NCBI GenBank assembly: GCA_008682415.1
Contig: VANK01000011.1
Span: 62,001 to 126,000 of the forward strand
Source: Acidobacteria bacterium AB60
GTDB taxonomy: Bacteria > Acidobacteriota > Terriglobia > Terriglobales > Acidobacteriaceae
Length of the DNA stretch: 64,000 nucleotides
Direction of reading: 5' to 3'
Shown: positions 43,726-53,515 of the stretch, in pieces
How the letters are laid out: each line of letters opens with the position of its first letter
Position numbering within the stretch: position 1 is the first letter of the stretch
Made by a program: the position numbers and the translations under genes
The notes under the pieces: model-generated
Database searches by the model: none
Told to the model about the DNA's origin: nothing
Seen by the model: the letters and a program-made list of their open reading frames with translations, nothing else

Positions 43726-45735
43726 ATGGCGGAGTGGGGCCGGAAGCAGTACAGCAAACCGTGGCCGAGCCGAACGCACGTGTGGACGTGGGGAGCATTT
43801 CTTCTCAGCTGCCTGTTCTTCGTGTTCGCGGTGTGGCTGGACGGAGAGAGGAACTGGACGGCGGCGGAGCGGCTGTACCTGTCGGACTACCTGAAGAGTG
43901 GGGCCCGCGAAAAGCTGCCAGCGGCGAAGGCGCGTTACACGCTGCTTCTGGGGATAACGGCCAAAGGCGAGCAGTTGCTCGTGACCGGTGACGAGGTCGA
44001 GGCGGTGAAGGGCCAGGACGGGCGCTATGGGTACGTGCTGACTGACGAGGGAATCAAGGATGGTCTGAAGCGATTGCAGTGGACGACGGCGGTGTACAAC
44101 GACCGTGGACTGCATGGGCTGATGGGGAGCTACGTCTACCAAAATCAAACGCTGTGGGACTTCGTGAAGCGGCCCACGTACTTGACGGTGGCGTTCTTCG
44201 TTGTGCTGTTGTTCGCGGCAGTGCCGAAGGACCGGGCGCGGCGGATGGTCTGGAAGTTCGGGCGGCGGCTGCGCGGCCCGGAACTGGTTACGACGGCGGA
44301 GTTCAACGAGAAGCTGGGACGGAAGAAATGGTTGATGACGTACTTCCCGGACGGGATCGCGCTCGTCAATCTTGAGCGCACATGGTACGACAACCTGCTT
44401 AGGCGCGACCGGGGGCGCTGGGTGCGCGTGCCGCGCGAGCGGGAGGCGATGCACTTCCTGATCGTGGGCGACAGCGGCACCGGGAAATCGGCGGCGATCC
44501 GGCAGGTGCTCTCGCAGATATGGGAGCGCGGGGAGACGGCCATCGTGTACGATCCGGCACTTGAATACGTGCCGCAGTTTTACCGGGAATCGCGGGGCGA
44601 TGTGATCCTCAATCCCCTCGACGCGCGCTGCCCGTTCTGGACGCCGGGCGACGAGGTTCCGCACGAGGCGGAGGCCTTGACGGTGGCGGCATCGCTGTTC
44701 CCGGACCGTGGCCGGGAGAATCAGTTCTTCGTGGATGCGCCAAGGAAAATCTTCGCGCACTTGATCAATCTGAAACCCACGCCGGAGCAGTTGACGTACT
44801 GGATGTGCCACGAAGACGAGATCGAAAGGCGGGTGCGCGGAACGGAGCTTGCGGCGATGATCCACGCGACGGCTCCGCCACAGCGGTCCGGCGTGCTGGG
44901 GTCGCTCAACATGGTCGCGGACGCGTTCAAGCTGCTGCCAGCGGAGCGAGAAACGGCGCGGCGCTGGAGCGCGTATCAGTGGAGCCGCGACCGGCGCGGA
45001 TGGCTGTTCCTCACGTCGAAACCGACCATGAGAGAGCGTCTGACTCCGCTGTTGAGCCTATGGCTCGACTTGCTTGTGTTGCGGCTGATGAACGAGGGCG
45101 GCAACGGGGTGCGCAAGACGTGGTTCGTGCTCGACGAGTTGGCGACGCTGCAAAAGCTACCGCAGTTGACGACGGCCATCACGGAGAGCCGGAAATCGAA
45201 CTGCCCGATGGTCCTTGGCTTTCAGGGTAAGGCGCAGGTAGAGACGCTGTACGGGCACATCGCCGAGGCGATGTTGAGCCAACCGGCTACGAAGATCCTC
45301 TTCAAAACGAGCGAGCCGCACGCGTCGGAGTGGATCTCGAAATCCATCGGCGAGGTAGAGGTGGAGCGGTTCCGGGAGAGCCGGACGCGGGGCGTGTTCC
45401 CGCATCATCGGGAGAACGAGCAGCGGGAGATTGCGCGCGAGCCGCTGGTCATGGCGTCGGAGATCGGCGGGCTTGAGCCGCTGCACGGATACCTGAAGCA
45501 CGGCAACCTGGTTGTGCGGATGCGGATACCGTATCTCAAGCTGGAGGAGCGGGCGGAGAAGTTCGTCGAGCGGAAGCTGACGACGACGGCAGTGACGCCG
45601 GCAATGCCGGCGACGGAACCGGAACAAGCCGTCGTGCAAGCGCCGGCACGGAAACCGGTGCGCAGCGTCCAAAAGAAACAGGAGCAATCGCAGCAGCCAG
45701 CGGCGGTGAACGAGCAGACGCCGTTTTTCGAGTGA
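43726..45735 (+). CDS. Type IV coupling protein (TrwB/TraD-like ATPase)
   Basis: A 669-residue inner-membrane ATPase that brings the relaxase-DNA complex to a conjugation channel. Two N-terminal membrane helices (HVWTWGAFLLSCLFFVFAVW at about 18-38 and YLTVAFFVVLLFAAV near 150-165) are followed by the motor domain. Walker A is IVGDSGTGKSAAI near residue 245, and Walker B is TWFVLDELATL near 465. The C-terminus is a disordered Ala/Gln-rich tail. It follows the MobC-like gene and precedes a zinc-ribbon gene and the relaxase. Confidence 0.92.
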   Translation: MAEWGRKQYSKPWPSRTHVWTWGAFLLSCLFFVFAVWLDGERNWTAAERLYLSDYLKSGAREKLPAAKARYTLLLGITAKGEQLLVTGDEVEAVKGQDGRYGYVLTDEGIKDGLKRLQWTTAVYNDRGLHGLMGSYVYQNQTLWDFVKRPTYLTVAFFVVLLFAAVPKDRARRMVWKFGRRLRGPELVTTAEFNEKLGRKKWLMTYFPDGIALVNLERTWYDNLLRRDRGRWVRVPREREAMHFLIVGDSGTGKSAAIRQVLSQIWERGETAIVYDPALEYVPQFYRESRGDVILNPLDARCPFWTPGDEVPHEAEALTVAASLFPDRGRENQFFVDAPRKIFAHLINLKPTPEQLTYWMCHEDEIERRVRGTELAAMIHATAPPQRSGVLGSLNMVADAFKLLPAERETARRWSAYQWSRDRRGWLFLTSKPTMRERLTPLLSLWLDLLVLRLMNEGGNGVRKTWFVLDELATLQKLPQLTTAITESRKSNCPMVLGFQGKAQVETLYGHIAEAMLSQPATKILFKTSEPHASEWISKSIGEVEVERFRESRTRGVFPHHRENEQREIAREPLVMASEIGGLEPLHGYLKHGNLVVRMRIPYLKLEERAEKFVERKLTTTAVTPAMPATEPEQAVVQAPARKPVRSVQKKQEQSQQPAAVNEQTPFFE

Positions 45736-45812
45736 ACAGAATCAAAGTAAATGAAAAACACAATATCGGTTCCTTATATGAGGCGGCGAAAAGCCCCTCC
45801 AAAGGAACACTC

Positions 45813-46019
45813 ATGAGTGGAAACCAACAGCAGTACCGCATCGGGCGCAAAGGCGCTCTTGAATACGTCGTGGTTCGTTGCCCGAATGGGCATCTGAGCC
45901 AGGGTCAGAAGGTCGATGACCTGAAATTCAGGCAGATACTGACCTGCACAAACCCAACCTGCAATGCCCAGTGGACGTTGGTTCTTCCTTCCGTTCTGGG
46001 TTATGAAGCCATCGAATGA
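45813..46019 (+). CDS. Small zinc-ribbon protein
   Basis: A 68-residue protein with four cysteines in two pairs (VVRCPNGHLSQ and ILTCTNPTCNAQW), probably one zinc site. The start is ATG 45813, preceded by AAAGGAAC; an upstream GTG at 45732 overlapping the previous stop would add 27 residues. Its last 4 bases overlap the relaxase ATG. A helper for the relaxase is likely from position only. Confidence 0.65.
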   Translation: MSGNQQQYRIGRKGALEYVVVRCPNGHLSQGQKVDDLKFRQILTCTNPTCNAQWTLVLPSVLGYEAIE

Positions 46020-48763
46020 TTACGCTGTCAAAGCCCATCAGCTCCGGCCAGGCGCAGGCGTACCACAAGGAAGAGTTCGCCAACGCCAGGGAGAACTACT
46101 ACACGGAAGGCGAGCGTGTGCGCGGCGAGTGGCAGGGCCAACTTGCCGCGCGATGGGGCTTGCAGGGTGAAGTTCAAGAGCAACAGTTCGCGCGGCTGGC
46201 CGAGGGCCAGCACCCGGAGACGGGCGAGCAGTTAGTGCGGCATCAGACGGCGCGGGAGTACGTCAATGCCAATGGCGAAACCGTGCGCACGATGGAACAC
46301 AGGGCGGGATGGGATGCGACGTTCAGCGCACCGAAGAGTGTATCTCTGACCGCGTTGGTTGGCGGTGATGATCGAATACGCGAGGCCCACAGGGAAAGCG
46401 TGCGCACGGCGCTCGACGAGATGGAGAAGTACGCACAGGCGCGCATGGGCGGCAACGTCCCGGCGCAGACGACGGGCCAGTGGGCAGTCGCCAAGTTCGA
46501 GCATGACAGCAGCAGGCCCGTTGATGGCTACGCTGCGCCGCAGTTGCACACGCATGCGGTGATCTTCAATATGACCGAAACGGCGGAGGGCCAGACGCGC
46601 GCGCTTCAGCCGCAGGAACTTTACAAGACGCAGCAGTACGCGACGGCGGTGTACCGCTCGGAACTAGCGGCACGGTTGCAGGAACTTGGCTACGAAATCG
46701 AGCGCGGCGCGCACGGACAGCCGGAAATCAGGGGCTACACACGCGAGTATCTGGAGGCGTCTAGTCCTCGACGGCAGCTGATCGAAGAGCACATGGAGAA
46801 GGCCGGAGTGCGCGGAGCTGGCGCCGCGCAGATCGCGGCGCACCAGACGCGCGACACCAAGCAGCCGCTCTCACATGAAGAGGTGCGAGCGCAGCATCAG
46901 AGACTCGCCGCCGAACACGGCCAGCAGCCGCAGCGCATCGTGACGGAAGCTGCGCACCGTGAGGGTGTGGAGTTGAGGCCGGAGCAGTCTGGCGTTGCCG
47001 CCCAGCAGGGCGTGGCCTATGCACGTGAGCGCGGTATGGAGCGCGAGGCGGTTGCAGACGAAAGAACGCTGATGCGCGATGCCCTCAAGCACACGATGGG
47101 CGAGGCCAAGTTGCCGGAAGTTCGCGCCGAGTTCGAGCGGCGCGTGGGACACCAGGAGCTGATCGAAGTGGAGCGCAGGGCGGGACTCGCAGGCCGCGCG
47201 TTCACGACCGGCGAAATGCAAGGTTTTGAGCGCGAGCTAATCGAGCGGATGAAACTGAACCAGGGCACGCGCGAGGTATTGGCAGACGGCCAAATACGGC
47301 AGGAAACGATGGAGCAGCATCCCCACTTGAGCATGAGCCAGCGGCACGCGGTCGAAGATGTGCTGACGAGCCGCGACCGCATGATGGCTCTCGAAGGCGT
47401 AGCCGGAGGCGGAAAAACGACTTCGCTAGCCGCTGTCCGTGAAGGGGCCGAGCGCGCAGGCTATCAGGTCGAAGGGCTCGCACCGACATCGAGGGCCGCG
47501 CAGAAACTCTCCGAAGCTGGCATCGAAACGCGAACATTGCAAAAGCATCTTGCTCGGGGCGAGCAGCCCGACGACAGACAGAAACGGCTCTACGTGGTCG
47601 ATGAATCGAGCATGGCAAGCACGAAGCAGTTACACACGTTCGTGGAGCGGCTGAAGGAAAACGACCGCGTGCTGTTCGTAGGCGACATCCGGCAGCATGA
47701 GGCGGTCGAAGCGGGACGGCCCTATGCGCAGTTGCAGGAAGCAGGAATGCGCACGGCCAGACTGGATGAGATCATCCGGCAGAAAGACCCGGCGCTCAAA
47801 GAGGCTGTGGAGCAGCTTGCACGCGGCGAAGTGCGCGAGGCCATCGGAAACCTATCGAGCCAGGGCCGCGTGCATGAAATTGGAGACCGGCAGGAACGCA
47901 TCATCGAAATTGCTCGCGAGTACGCGCGCTCACCTGAAAAGACATTGGTCGTCTCGCCCGACAACGCCTCACGCCGCGAGATCAACGAGGCCATCCATCG
48001 CACGATGCAGAACGAGGGCAAAGTCAGCAATAACGAGCAGCGTGTACACGTGCTCTACGCGCGGCTGGATGTGACCGGCGCGGATCGGCAGCACGCGCAG
48101 AACTACGAGAAGGGCGACGTACTGCGCTACTCGAAAGGCAGTAAGCCTCTCGGCATCGAGGCAGGAGAATATGCGCGAGTGTCGCGCGTGGACCGCGAAA
48201 GCAACACGCTCACTGTGAAGCGGCACGGCGGCGTGGAGCTGAGCTACGATCCGCGCCGCTTGCAGGGTGTGACTGTCTATCGCGACAGTGAGCGCAAGTT
48301 TGCCGAGGGCGACCGCGTGCAACTCACAGCGCCCTACCATGAGCAGAAACTCGCTAACCGCGAACTAGCGACTATCGAGCGGATCGAAGGCGACGGCGGT
48401 CTGAAACTCCGCACGGACTCGGGGCGCGAAGTCGAATTCAATGCAAGGCAGCATCCGCATCTGGATTACGGCTATGCAGTGACGAGCCACAGCAGCCAGG
48501 GTCAGACCGCAGACCGCGTGCTGATCCACGTGGACACGGAGCAGGCTCCCGGCGAGCTCGTCAACCGCCGCATGGCTTATGTGTCGGTGTCGCGCGCTCA
48601 GTTCGACGTGCAGATGTACACGAACGACGCGAAGGCACTAGGATACGGGTTGAGCCGCGATGTCTCGCACCCGAGCGCGATCCAGCAAGAGCCAGCGGAA
48701 ACGCACAAAATTGAGCCGCAATCGGAAAGCATACAAGCTGCGCAAGTCTTGAGCGTGGGATAG
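46016..48763 (+). CDS. MobF-family conjugative relaxase (TrwC/TraI-like)
   Basis: A 915-residue protein that nicks oriT and unwinds DNA. The N-terminal TrwC relaxase domain has a tyrosine pair at residues 28-29 (ENYYTEG) and the metal-binding histidines in PQLHTHAVIFN; MEHRAGWDATFSAPKSVS is a family hallmark. The helicase part starts near residue 440, with Walker A GVAGGGKTTS (about 461), YVVDESSMAS, and the UvrD-like end with YGYAVTSHSSQGQTADRV and YVSVSRAQFDVQMYT. It ends the mobilisation operon. No mating-pair genes follow in the window. Confidence 0.95.
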   Translation: MITLSKPISSGQAQAYHKEEFANARENYYTEGERVRGEWQGQLAARWGLQGEVQEQQFARLAEGQHPETGEQLVRHQTAREYVNANGETVRTMEHRAGWDATFSAPKSVSLTALVGGDDRIREAHRESVRTALDEMEKYAQARMGGNVPAQTTGQWAVAKFEHDSSRPVDGYAAPQLHTHAVIFNMTETAEGQTRALQPQELYKTQQYATAVYRSELAARLQELGYEIERGAHGQPEIRGYTREYLEASSPRRQLIEEHMEKAGVRGAGAAQIAAHQTRDTKQPLSHEEVRAQHQRLAAEHGQQPQRIVTEAAHREGVELRPEQSGVAAQQGVAYARERGMEREAVADERTLMRDALKHTMGEAKLPEVRAEFERRVGHQELIEVERRAGLAGRAFTTGEMQGFERELIERMKLNQGTREVLADGQIRQETMEQHPHLSMSQRHAVEDVLTSRDRMMALEGVAGGGKTTSLAAVREGAERAGYQVEGLAPTSRAAQKLSEAGIETRTLQKHLARGEQPDDRQKRLYVVDESSMASTKQLHTFVERLKENDRVLFVGDIRQHEAVEAGRPYAQLQEAGMRTARLDEIIRQKDPALKEAVEQLARGEVREAIGNLSSQGRVHEIGDRQERIIEIAREYARSPEKTLVVSPDNASRREINEAIHRTMQNEGKVSNNEQRVHVLYARLDVTGADRQHAQNYEKGDVLRYSKGSKPLGIEAGEYARVSRVDRESNTLTVKRHGGVELSYDPRRLQGVTVYRDSERKFAEGDRVQLTAPYHEQKLANRELATIERIEGDGGLKLRTDSGREVEFNARQHPHLDYGYAVTSHSSQGQTADRVLIHVDTEQAPGELVNRRMAYVSVSRAQFDVQMYTNDAKALGYGLSRDVSHPSAIQQEPAETHKIEPQSESIQAAQVLSVG

Positions 48764-48805
48764 GGTTTCGTCCTAGCAGATCGAAAGGTTTATCGAACAG
48801 GTAGA

Positions 48806-49216
48806 ATGCCATCTTCGCATGACAACAGCGTCATGAAAACCACCGTTATGGTCACCGACGTATTGGTGCGATTCCGCATGGTCGCCATCGCGCAATCGGA
48901 TCAACAGACGCAAGCATGGGAAGTACAGGTTATGTGCATACAGCAGGTCGCAGACATCCTCATTTCTCTTGGCTTCTTGGATTCCAGAGCTGCTTCGCTG
49001 CTTACGGAAGCTAGTACTACCATCACGCCTCAGCCAGGCATTACGACAGTTCCGTTCTCAGATTTCGTCACCCTAACCGAACTCGTCTATCCTGACTCCG
49101 AACCTGTAAGCTTGGAAGCTCAACAGGGCCACGTGCTCATCGCGCGTGGCGAAACGACAGAAGAGGCTCTCGCCTCCGCCGGTTTTGTATTGAAGGTGGA
49201 CGGCCCGTTGCAGTGA
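48806..49216 (+). CDS. Hypothetical protein (136 aa)
   Basis: A small protein without recognised domain, which starts as MPSSHDNSV or, more likely, at one of the internal Met (MKTTVMVTDVLVRFRMV). It has a helical middle (IQQVADILISLGFLDSRAA) and a mostly beta C-terminal part. It is in the same direction as the relaxase, 42 bases later. Confidence 0.4.
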   Translation: MPSSHDNSVMKTTVMVTDVLVRFRMVAIAQSDQQTQAWEVQVMCIQQVADILISLGFLDSRAASLLTEASTTITPQPGITTVPFSDFVTLTELVYPDSEPVSLEAQQGHVLIARGETTEEALASAGFVLKVDGPLQ

Positions 49217-49263
49217 CGCTGTCCCGAACAGAATCGATTCTTCTAAGTGATGGATGTGCCCAC

Positions 49264-50235
49264 CTACAGTTCCGCCAAAAACTTCATCAATGCCTTATCA
49301 TCGCGCCATCTCTTCTTTCTTCGCATCGGGCTCAGCTTGTCCAATTGTGTCCGAAATCGTTCCGGTGTGAGCGATAAATACCTTTCCGTGGAGCCGATAC
49401 CCGCCTGCCCCATATAGGCTGCGAGTGCCGGAAGCATGCGATTGAGGTCTGCCCGATGTCGTATCCACCCAGTGATCCGATGAACTGCGAATGTATGCCG
49501 CAGATCATGCATTCGCGGTTGATAGCGGGCTCCATCGCATCGCTCAACCTCTGATTGCCGCCGAACTCTCAGAAACGTTGCACTGAGTGTACTGACGTTC
49601 AAACTTTCTCCAGTCTTATTTGTAAAGAAGTGGCCAGCGGATGGCCCTTGACGGAGCCTCGATTCCAAATATTCGCCGAGAATCTTCTTTAAGTCTGGGC
49701 CGATAGGAATTGTCCGAGGGCGATTGTGATGATGGGCGCGGATCGTCAGCAAGCCCTTCTTGAGGTCTACATCCTCGACTTGAAGCCTCTTGGCCTCGCC
49801 GACGAGTGTTCCCGTTCCATATAGGAAGATGAAAAGCGTGCGTAGTGTACGCGCGTCGATACGACAGAACCTTCGCCTTTGACTGGTGCGCGTGGCTTTT
49901 ATCAGCGCTCTTATCTCAGAGTGCGTATAGATGTAAGGAATAAAGGCTCGATGGCTGGTTCTTCGCTTTGCCGGCAGAGGCAGCGCGTCGATCTCGCCTC
50001 GCGCGAGCCAGTAATCGAAAAAGGAGCGGAGCAAACCGTACTTCTTCTCCCACGTAAACGGCGATGTCTTCGGACCATCAAGAAAAGATGCGATCTGACG
50101 GGCCGTCACCCGATTCAATGAAGACTTTCCCACATGATTGCTCAGCGACAGAAGGTCTTTTTCGCTCTTGCCGTAGAAGCACCCTTCAGACCTCTTTCGC
50201 TCGACGTATATCGCCACGGCTTCAAGGAGCGTCAT
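49264..50235 (-). CDS. Tyrosine recombinase lacking the first catalytic arginine
   Basis: A 323-residue XerC/D-type recombinase. The second catalytic box is intact (HDLRHTFAVHRI) and the nucleophile region reads GSTERYLSLTPE. In the first box, however, GTGTLVGEAKRL replaces the usual TGLRXXE, putting Leu where the essential Arg should be. It overlaps the upstream recombinase by 4 bases, so the two are co-translated. It may act only as a partner of the other, or use another residue. Confidence 0.88.
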   Translation of the reverse strand: MTLLEAVAIYVERKRSEGCFYGKSEKDLLSLSNHVGKSSLNRVTARQIASFLDGPKTSPFTWEKKYGLLRSFFDYWLARGEIDALPLPAKRRTSHRAFIPYIYTHSEIRALIKATRTSQRRRFCRIDARTLRTLFIFLYGTGTLVGEAKRLQVEDVDLKKGLLTIRAHHHNRPRTIPIGPDLKKILGEYLESRLRQGPSAGHFFTNKTGESLNVSTLSATFLRVRRQSEVERCDGARYQPRMHDLRHTFAVHRITGWIRHRADLNRMLPALAAYMGQAGIGSTERYLSLTPERFRTQLDKLSPMRRKKRWRDDKALMKFLAEL

Positions 50236-51485
50236 CGAATACCTCCCAGACTGAACGCTGCCACCTTGTGGAGCGACCGTCTATCGTATTTTGCATAGAT
50301 TGCAACTGACCGAGTGTCTTGATGCCCAAGATATTCAGCAATCTCCTTCAAGGAGCTTCCTTTCCTCAATAAGCGAGTGGCGCAAGCATGACGAAGTGAG
50401 TGTGGCCCCATGTGATCACACTCAACGTCCATCTGCTTTAGTCGTTTACCGACGATGCCCCACATGCCCGCTGGCCCCAGGGGACGGTATGGAAGGTGCA
50501 TTGTCAGGAATAAGTGCCGGCAACCGCATCGAGGACGGCCCCGTTTCAAGTAGTCCAGGATTGCTTCGCCTACTTCGTACTGGATGGGAAATTGCTGGAT
50601 GCCCCCACGCTTGGCCCGGCGCACTGTGAACGTCTCGTTACGCCAGTCGAAATCATCCAGCCTAAGCCCAGACACCTCACTGCTACGTAATGCGCAGATC
50701 GAGTACAAGAGAAGCATGGCGCGCGCCCGCAAATCTTGCGGTAAAGTCCCACTGACCGACCGAATGAGCTGTCGTACCTGTGTCCAGCTCGGCCCTTTGG
50801 GTGCGTCCGTGTACTTGGGAACGCGCGGGCTAACGATCCCGCGTACCATACCCGGACGACACCAGCCCCGTTCCTCCGCATAGCCGAAGAACGTTCGTAA
50901 CGCCTGGCATTGTGTCGCGATGGTTGCAAGCTGCCATCCCTTGGCTCGCTTGGATCTCAGAAATCGGTCCACATCGTTCATCGAAATGTGCGTAAGATTG
51001 CTGTGCCACGATGATGCCCACCTCAGAAAATCCTGAATCCGTTTCGTGTAGCTGTGAACGGTGGCTGGTGAGAGGCCACGCTTTGATGTCAGAGCATCTC
51101 GAAAGTCGTCGATTAGAAGATCAAAGCCTGGTGCTGACGTGGAAGGAAGAGTGAGACATCCGTGAAAAGTTAGCCACGCCTTGGCGATTCTGACAAAGTT
51201 CTTGGGAGTCGCTCCCGCAGCAACTCCAGTCTTTCTTCGCTGCGGACTCTGGTATTCAATCCAGCGGTTGCTCGCCTCTTCGATCTCATGCTCCTCGACT
51301 TCACGGAGCCTGTCCAGGGCCAGGAGGTGAACGATATGAACAAGGAAGGCTGCGACACAACGCACACGGGCTGGTTCCAAGCCTTTTTCTAAAAGATGCG
51401 CAAGGTACACATCTCGCTCTCTGAGGAGCGGAGCAGCGCGATGGCGCATGTGAACGCTTGGATAGTGCGACACACTTTCGATCAC
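50232..51485 (-). CDS. Tyrosine recombinase (417 aa)
   Basis: A recombinase with SAM-like core-binding domain at about 115-200 (FRDALTSKRGLSPATVHSY) and a complete catalytic domain: SICALRSSEVSGL, HSLRHACATRLL, IAEYLGHQD and SVAIYAKYD. It is first in a two-gene overlapping pair, an arrangement like Tn554 transposase pairs or the recombinase-in-trio (RIT) elements, though no third gene is present. No clear terminal repeats were found around the pair. Confidence 0.9.
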   Translation of the reverse strand: MIESVSHYPSVHMRHRAAPLLRERDVYLAHLLEKGLEPARVRCVAAFLVHIVHLLALDRLREVEEHEIEEASNRWIEYQSPQRRKTGVAAGATPKNFVRIAKAWLTFHGCLTLPSTSAPGFDLLIDDFRDALTSKRGLSPATVHSYTKRIQDFLRWASSWHSNLTHISMNDVDRFLRSKRAKGWQLATIATQCQALRTFFGYAEERGWCRPGMVRGIVSPRVPKYTDAPKGPSWTQVRQLIRSVSGTLPQDLRARAMLLLYSICALRSSEVSGLRLDDFDWRNETFTVRRAKRGGIQQFPIQYEVGEAILDYLKRGRPRCGCRHLFLTMHLPYRPLGPAGMWGIVGKRLKQMDVECDHMGPHSLRHACATRLLRKGSSLKEIAEYLGHQDTRSVAIYAKYDRRSLHKVAAFSLGGIR

Positions 51486-51654
51486 TGTGATTTACCTCCT
51501 TGACGATGGAATCTGGAATGATAGTCCGACAGGCATTCTAGCGGTGCGCGATCGGTGGCATCGGGGGCACAAAGGTTTCTCAGATCAAGAACGCGTGATT
51601 GGGTTCAGAAGCTCTACAGACCGACTACAGACCGACATCTCAGATCGCCATAGT

Positions 51655-51905
51655 TTACGGCAACTTCGGGTGAGTTGTTCCCGCTTTCTTGTGGACGAAT
51701 CTCACTGCATCTCGAATTACAAAATATAGGTTCCGTAGGTCCATACCTTCGCCAGCATCATCGAACCCAAGAGCAAGCCGGATTGGCAGTCCAGGCCGGG
51801 TTGCGGGTATTTTTTCGTCAGAACTCCGCACATGCTTGAAATGATGCGCAAGTATGTCCACCAATTTGAACTCCAGGGACTCTCTGCACTAATCTTGGCG
51901 GACCT
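51655..51905 (-). pseudogene. Possible coding remnant
   Basis: A frame of about 83 codons reads LEFKLVDILAHHFKHVRSSD, then GLPIRLALGFDDAGEGMDLR, which looks protein-like. It lacks a good start and ribosome-binding site and is not recognised; it is more likely a fragment. Confidence 0.2.
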
Positions 51906-51965
51906 TTGCAGGCCGAACGCCACTTTCCTCCGCGGCACGATTCGGTCTTGGGGGTGATCTCGATC

Positions 51966-52228
51966 ATGGGCATGGGCGGTGCGATGTTCATTATGAGCTT
52001 CGGCCAGAACACCACCCCCTTCGCCTCAGGATCTTGAAAGCAGGCGCGATCTTGATATTGATTCTTGCGGCCATCGCCTCGGGTATCTGGATGAGAATCG
52101 CGTCCCTCGATACGGCCGAAAAGCGCGATGAGCGGGTGGCAAAAATCGACGCGCGAGTAGCTAAGCTTGGAGCACAACGAGAAGCGCTCAACACTGAGCA
52201 CAAAGGCGGCGGCCCGCCCCGAGGGTGA
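51966..52228 (+). pseudogene. Small membrane protein, apparently frameshifted
   Basis: One frame from ATG 51966 reads MGMGGAMFIMSFGQNTTPFA and stops at 52037. A second frame from about 52034 reads LKAGAILILILAAIASGIW and continues as a charged helical tail (DERVAKIDARVAKLGAQRE). Joined, they make a two-helix membrane protein with a coiled tail, so a frameshift is likely. Confidence 0.35.
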
Positions 52229-52414
52229 TGGGACTTCAGTGAATCGTCCTGATCTCAAATTCCGCATACTCCTGACCTTTTGGCACAATCCGCTTTTCCA
52301 CTTCCCATCGAAAGTTGTTCCGGTCGTTGATTCCGTACTTCTCGCTGACCTGACCCCGTTGTTCGTCCGATTCGGTGTATGAAATCATACCCCACATTTT
52401 TCTGCTTTTCTTTC

Positions 52415-53515
52415 TCAGTTAGAGATCTCTTGGTCCTGGATAAGCCGTGTCAAGGCCGGAGCGAAGCGGAGCCCGTCAGGGTCGCCTTGATGCGGCTGAT
52501 CCACGACCATACTCTTTGCTTCTGAAAGAGAAGCAGCCTGCCACTGCCGCGCGAACTCATCCGGCGTTCTGTAGGCAAGCGAGCTGTGCGGCCGGCGCGA
52601 GTTGTATTCCGTCTTCCACGCCGATACCTTTCGCCGTGCATCGAACAGATTCCAGAACCAGCTTGTGTTCAGGCACTCATCGCGCAGCTTTCCGTTGAAG
52701 CTCTCCATGCCTCCGTTCTGTGTCGGCTTGCCTGGTTGGATATGCACCAGGTCGATCTTCCATTCGATAGCCCACGCCAGATAATGCCGGGAAGTTAGTT
52801 CGGGCCCATTATCACTTCGAATTGATTGCGGTTTTCCGTATGCAGCGATCGCGTGTTCGAGCACGCGAGTGACGCGCCTACTGGGGAAACTCGTCGCAAC
52901 TTCTAACGCCAGGCACTGACGGGTGAAAGGATCGATCACACCGAAGACTCTGAACCGTTGCCCTGCCGAGGTCACATCGCTGGCAAAGTCCAGTGCCCAT
53001 TCCTGGTTGGGCGCCGTCAGCACAGGCCGCGGCTGGAGCGTGCGCCGCAGATGCTTGCGCCGCGTGCGCTTCACGCTCAGACCAAGCTCGCGATACACGC
53101 GCTGCACCTTCTTATGGTTCACTCCCATCTCCTTGTGCAGGTACAAATGAAGGCGTCGATAGCCAAAGCGCGGATGTTCCCGCGCCAACTCGCGCAGCCG
53201 CTCCTCAATCTGGCTATCGTCTCTCCGGCTCCGATAACGGCCGCTCGATCTCGGCAACGCCAGCAGCCCGCAGACGTGGCGGTCGCTGGACTTGAACTCT
53301 TCCAGCAAGCGCCGTACTTCCGATCTCCGCTCTACGAGCCCAGGGAGTTTTTTCGGATCACCGACTGGAGCATATCCTTGTCCAGGCTCAGATCGGCCAC
53401 CAGCTTCTTCAACCGAGCGTTCTCGTCGCGCAGGTGCTTGACCTCTTCGGCCTCGCTTACTTCCATCCCGCCGTACTTCGCCTTCCAGGCATAGATCGTG
53501 TACTTGGTGACGCAC
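52415..53515 (-). CDS. IS3-family transposase OrfB
   Basis: The catalytic part of the transposase. The DDE residues are visible in EWALDFASDV, IRSDNGPELTSRHY and GGMESFNGKLRDECLN. The sense region begins around PKKLPGLVERRSEVRRLL; codons upstream of that overlap orfA in another frame. Expression is expected as an OrfAB fusion by -1 frameshifting at AAAAAAC (53347-53353 region), giving VIRKKLPGLVERRS. Confidence 0.92.
   Translation of the reverse strand: MRHQVHDLCLEGEVRRDGSKRGRRGQAPARRERSVEEAGGRSEPGQGYAPVGDPKKLPGLVERRSEVRRLLEEFKSSDRHVCGLLALPRSSGRYRSRRDDSQIEERLRELAREHPRFGYRRLHLYLHKEMGVNHKKVQRVYRELGLSVKRTRRKHLRRTLQPRPVLTAPNQEWALDFASDVTSAGQRFRVFGVIDPFTRQCLALEVATSFPSRRVTRVLEHAIAAYGKPQSIRSDNGPELTSRHYLAWAIEWKIDLVHIQPGKPTQNGGMESFNGKLRDECLNTSWFWNLFDARRKVSAWKTEYNSRRPHSSLAYRTPDEFARQWQAASLSEAKSMVVDQPHQGDPDGLRFAPALTRLIQDQEISN

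Noticed and set aside
43003-44865. 620-codon minus-strand frame opposite the coupling protein
   Set aside because: Arg/Pro/His-rich mirror frame of the MobC-like and coupling-protein genes; no motif and no start site.
49264-51485. A full recombinase-in-trio (RIT) element
   Set aside because: Only two recombinase genes are present and no terminal repeats were found, so the full element cannot be supported.
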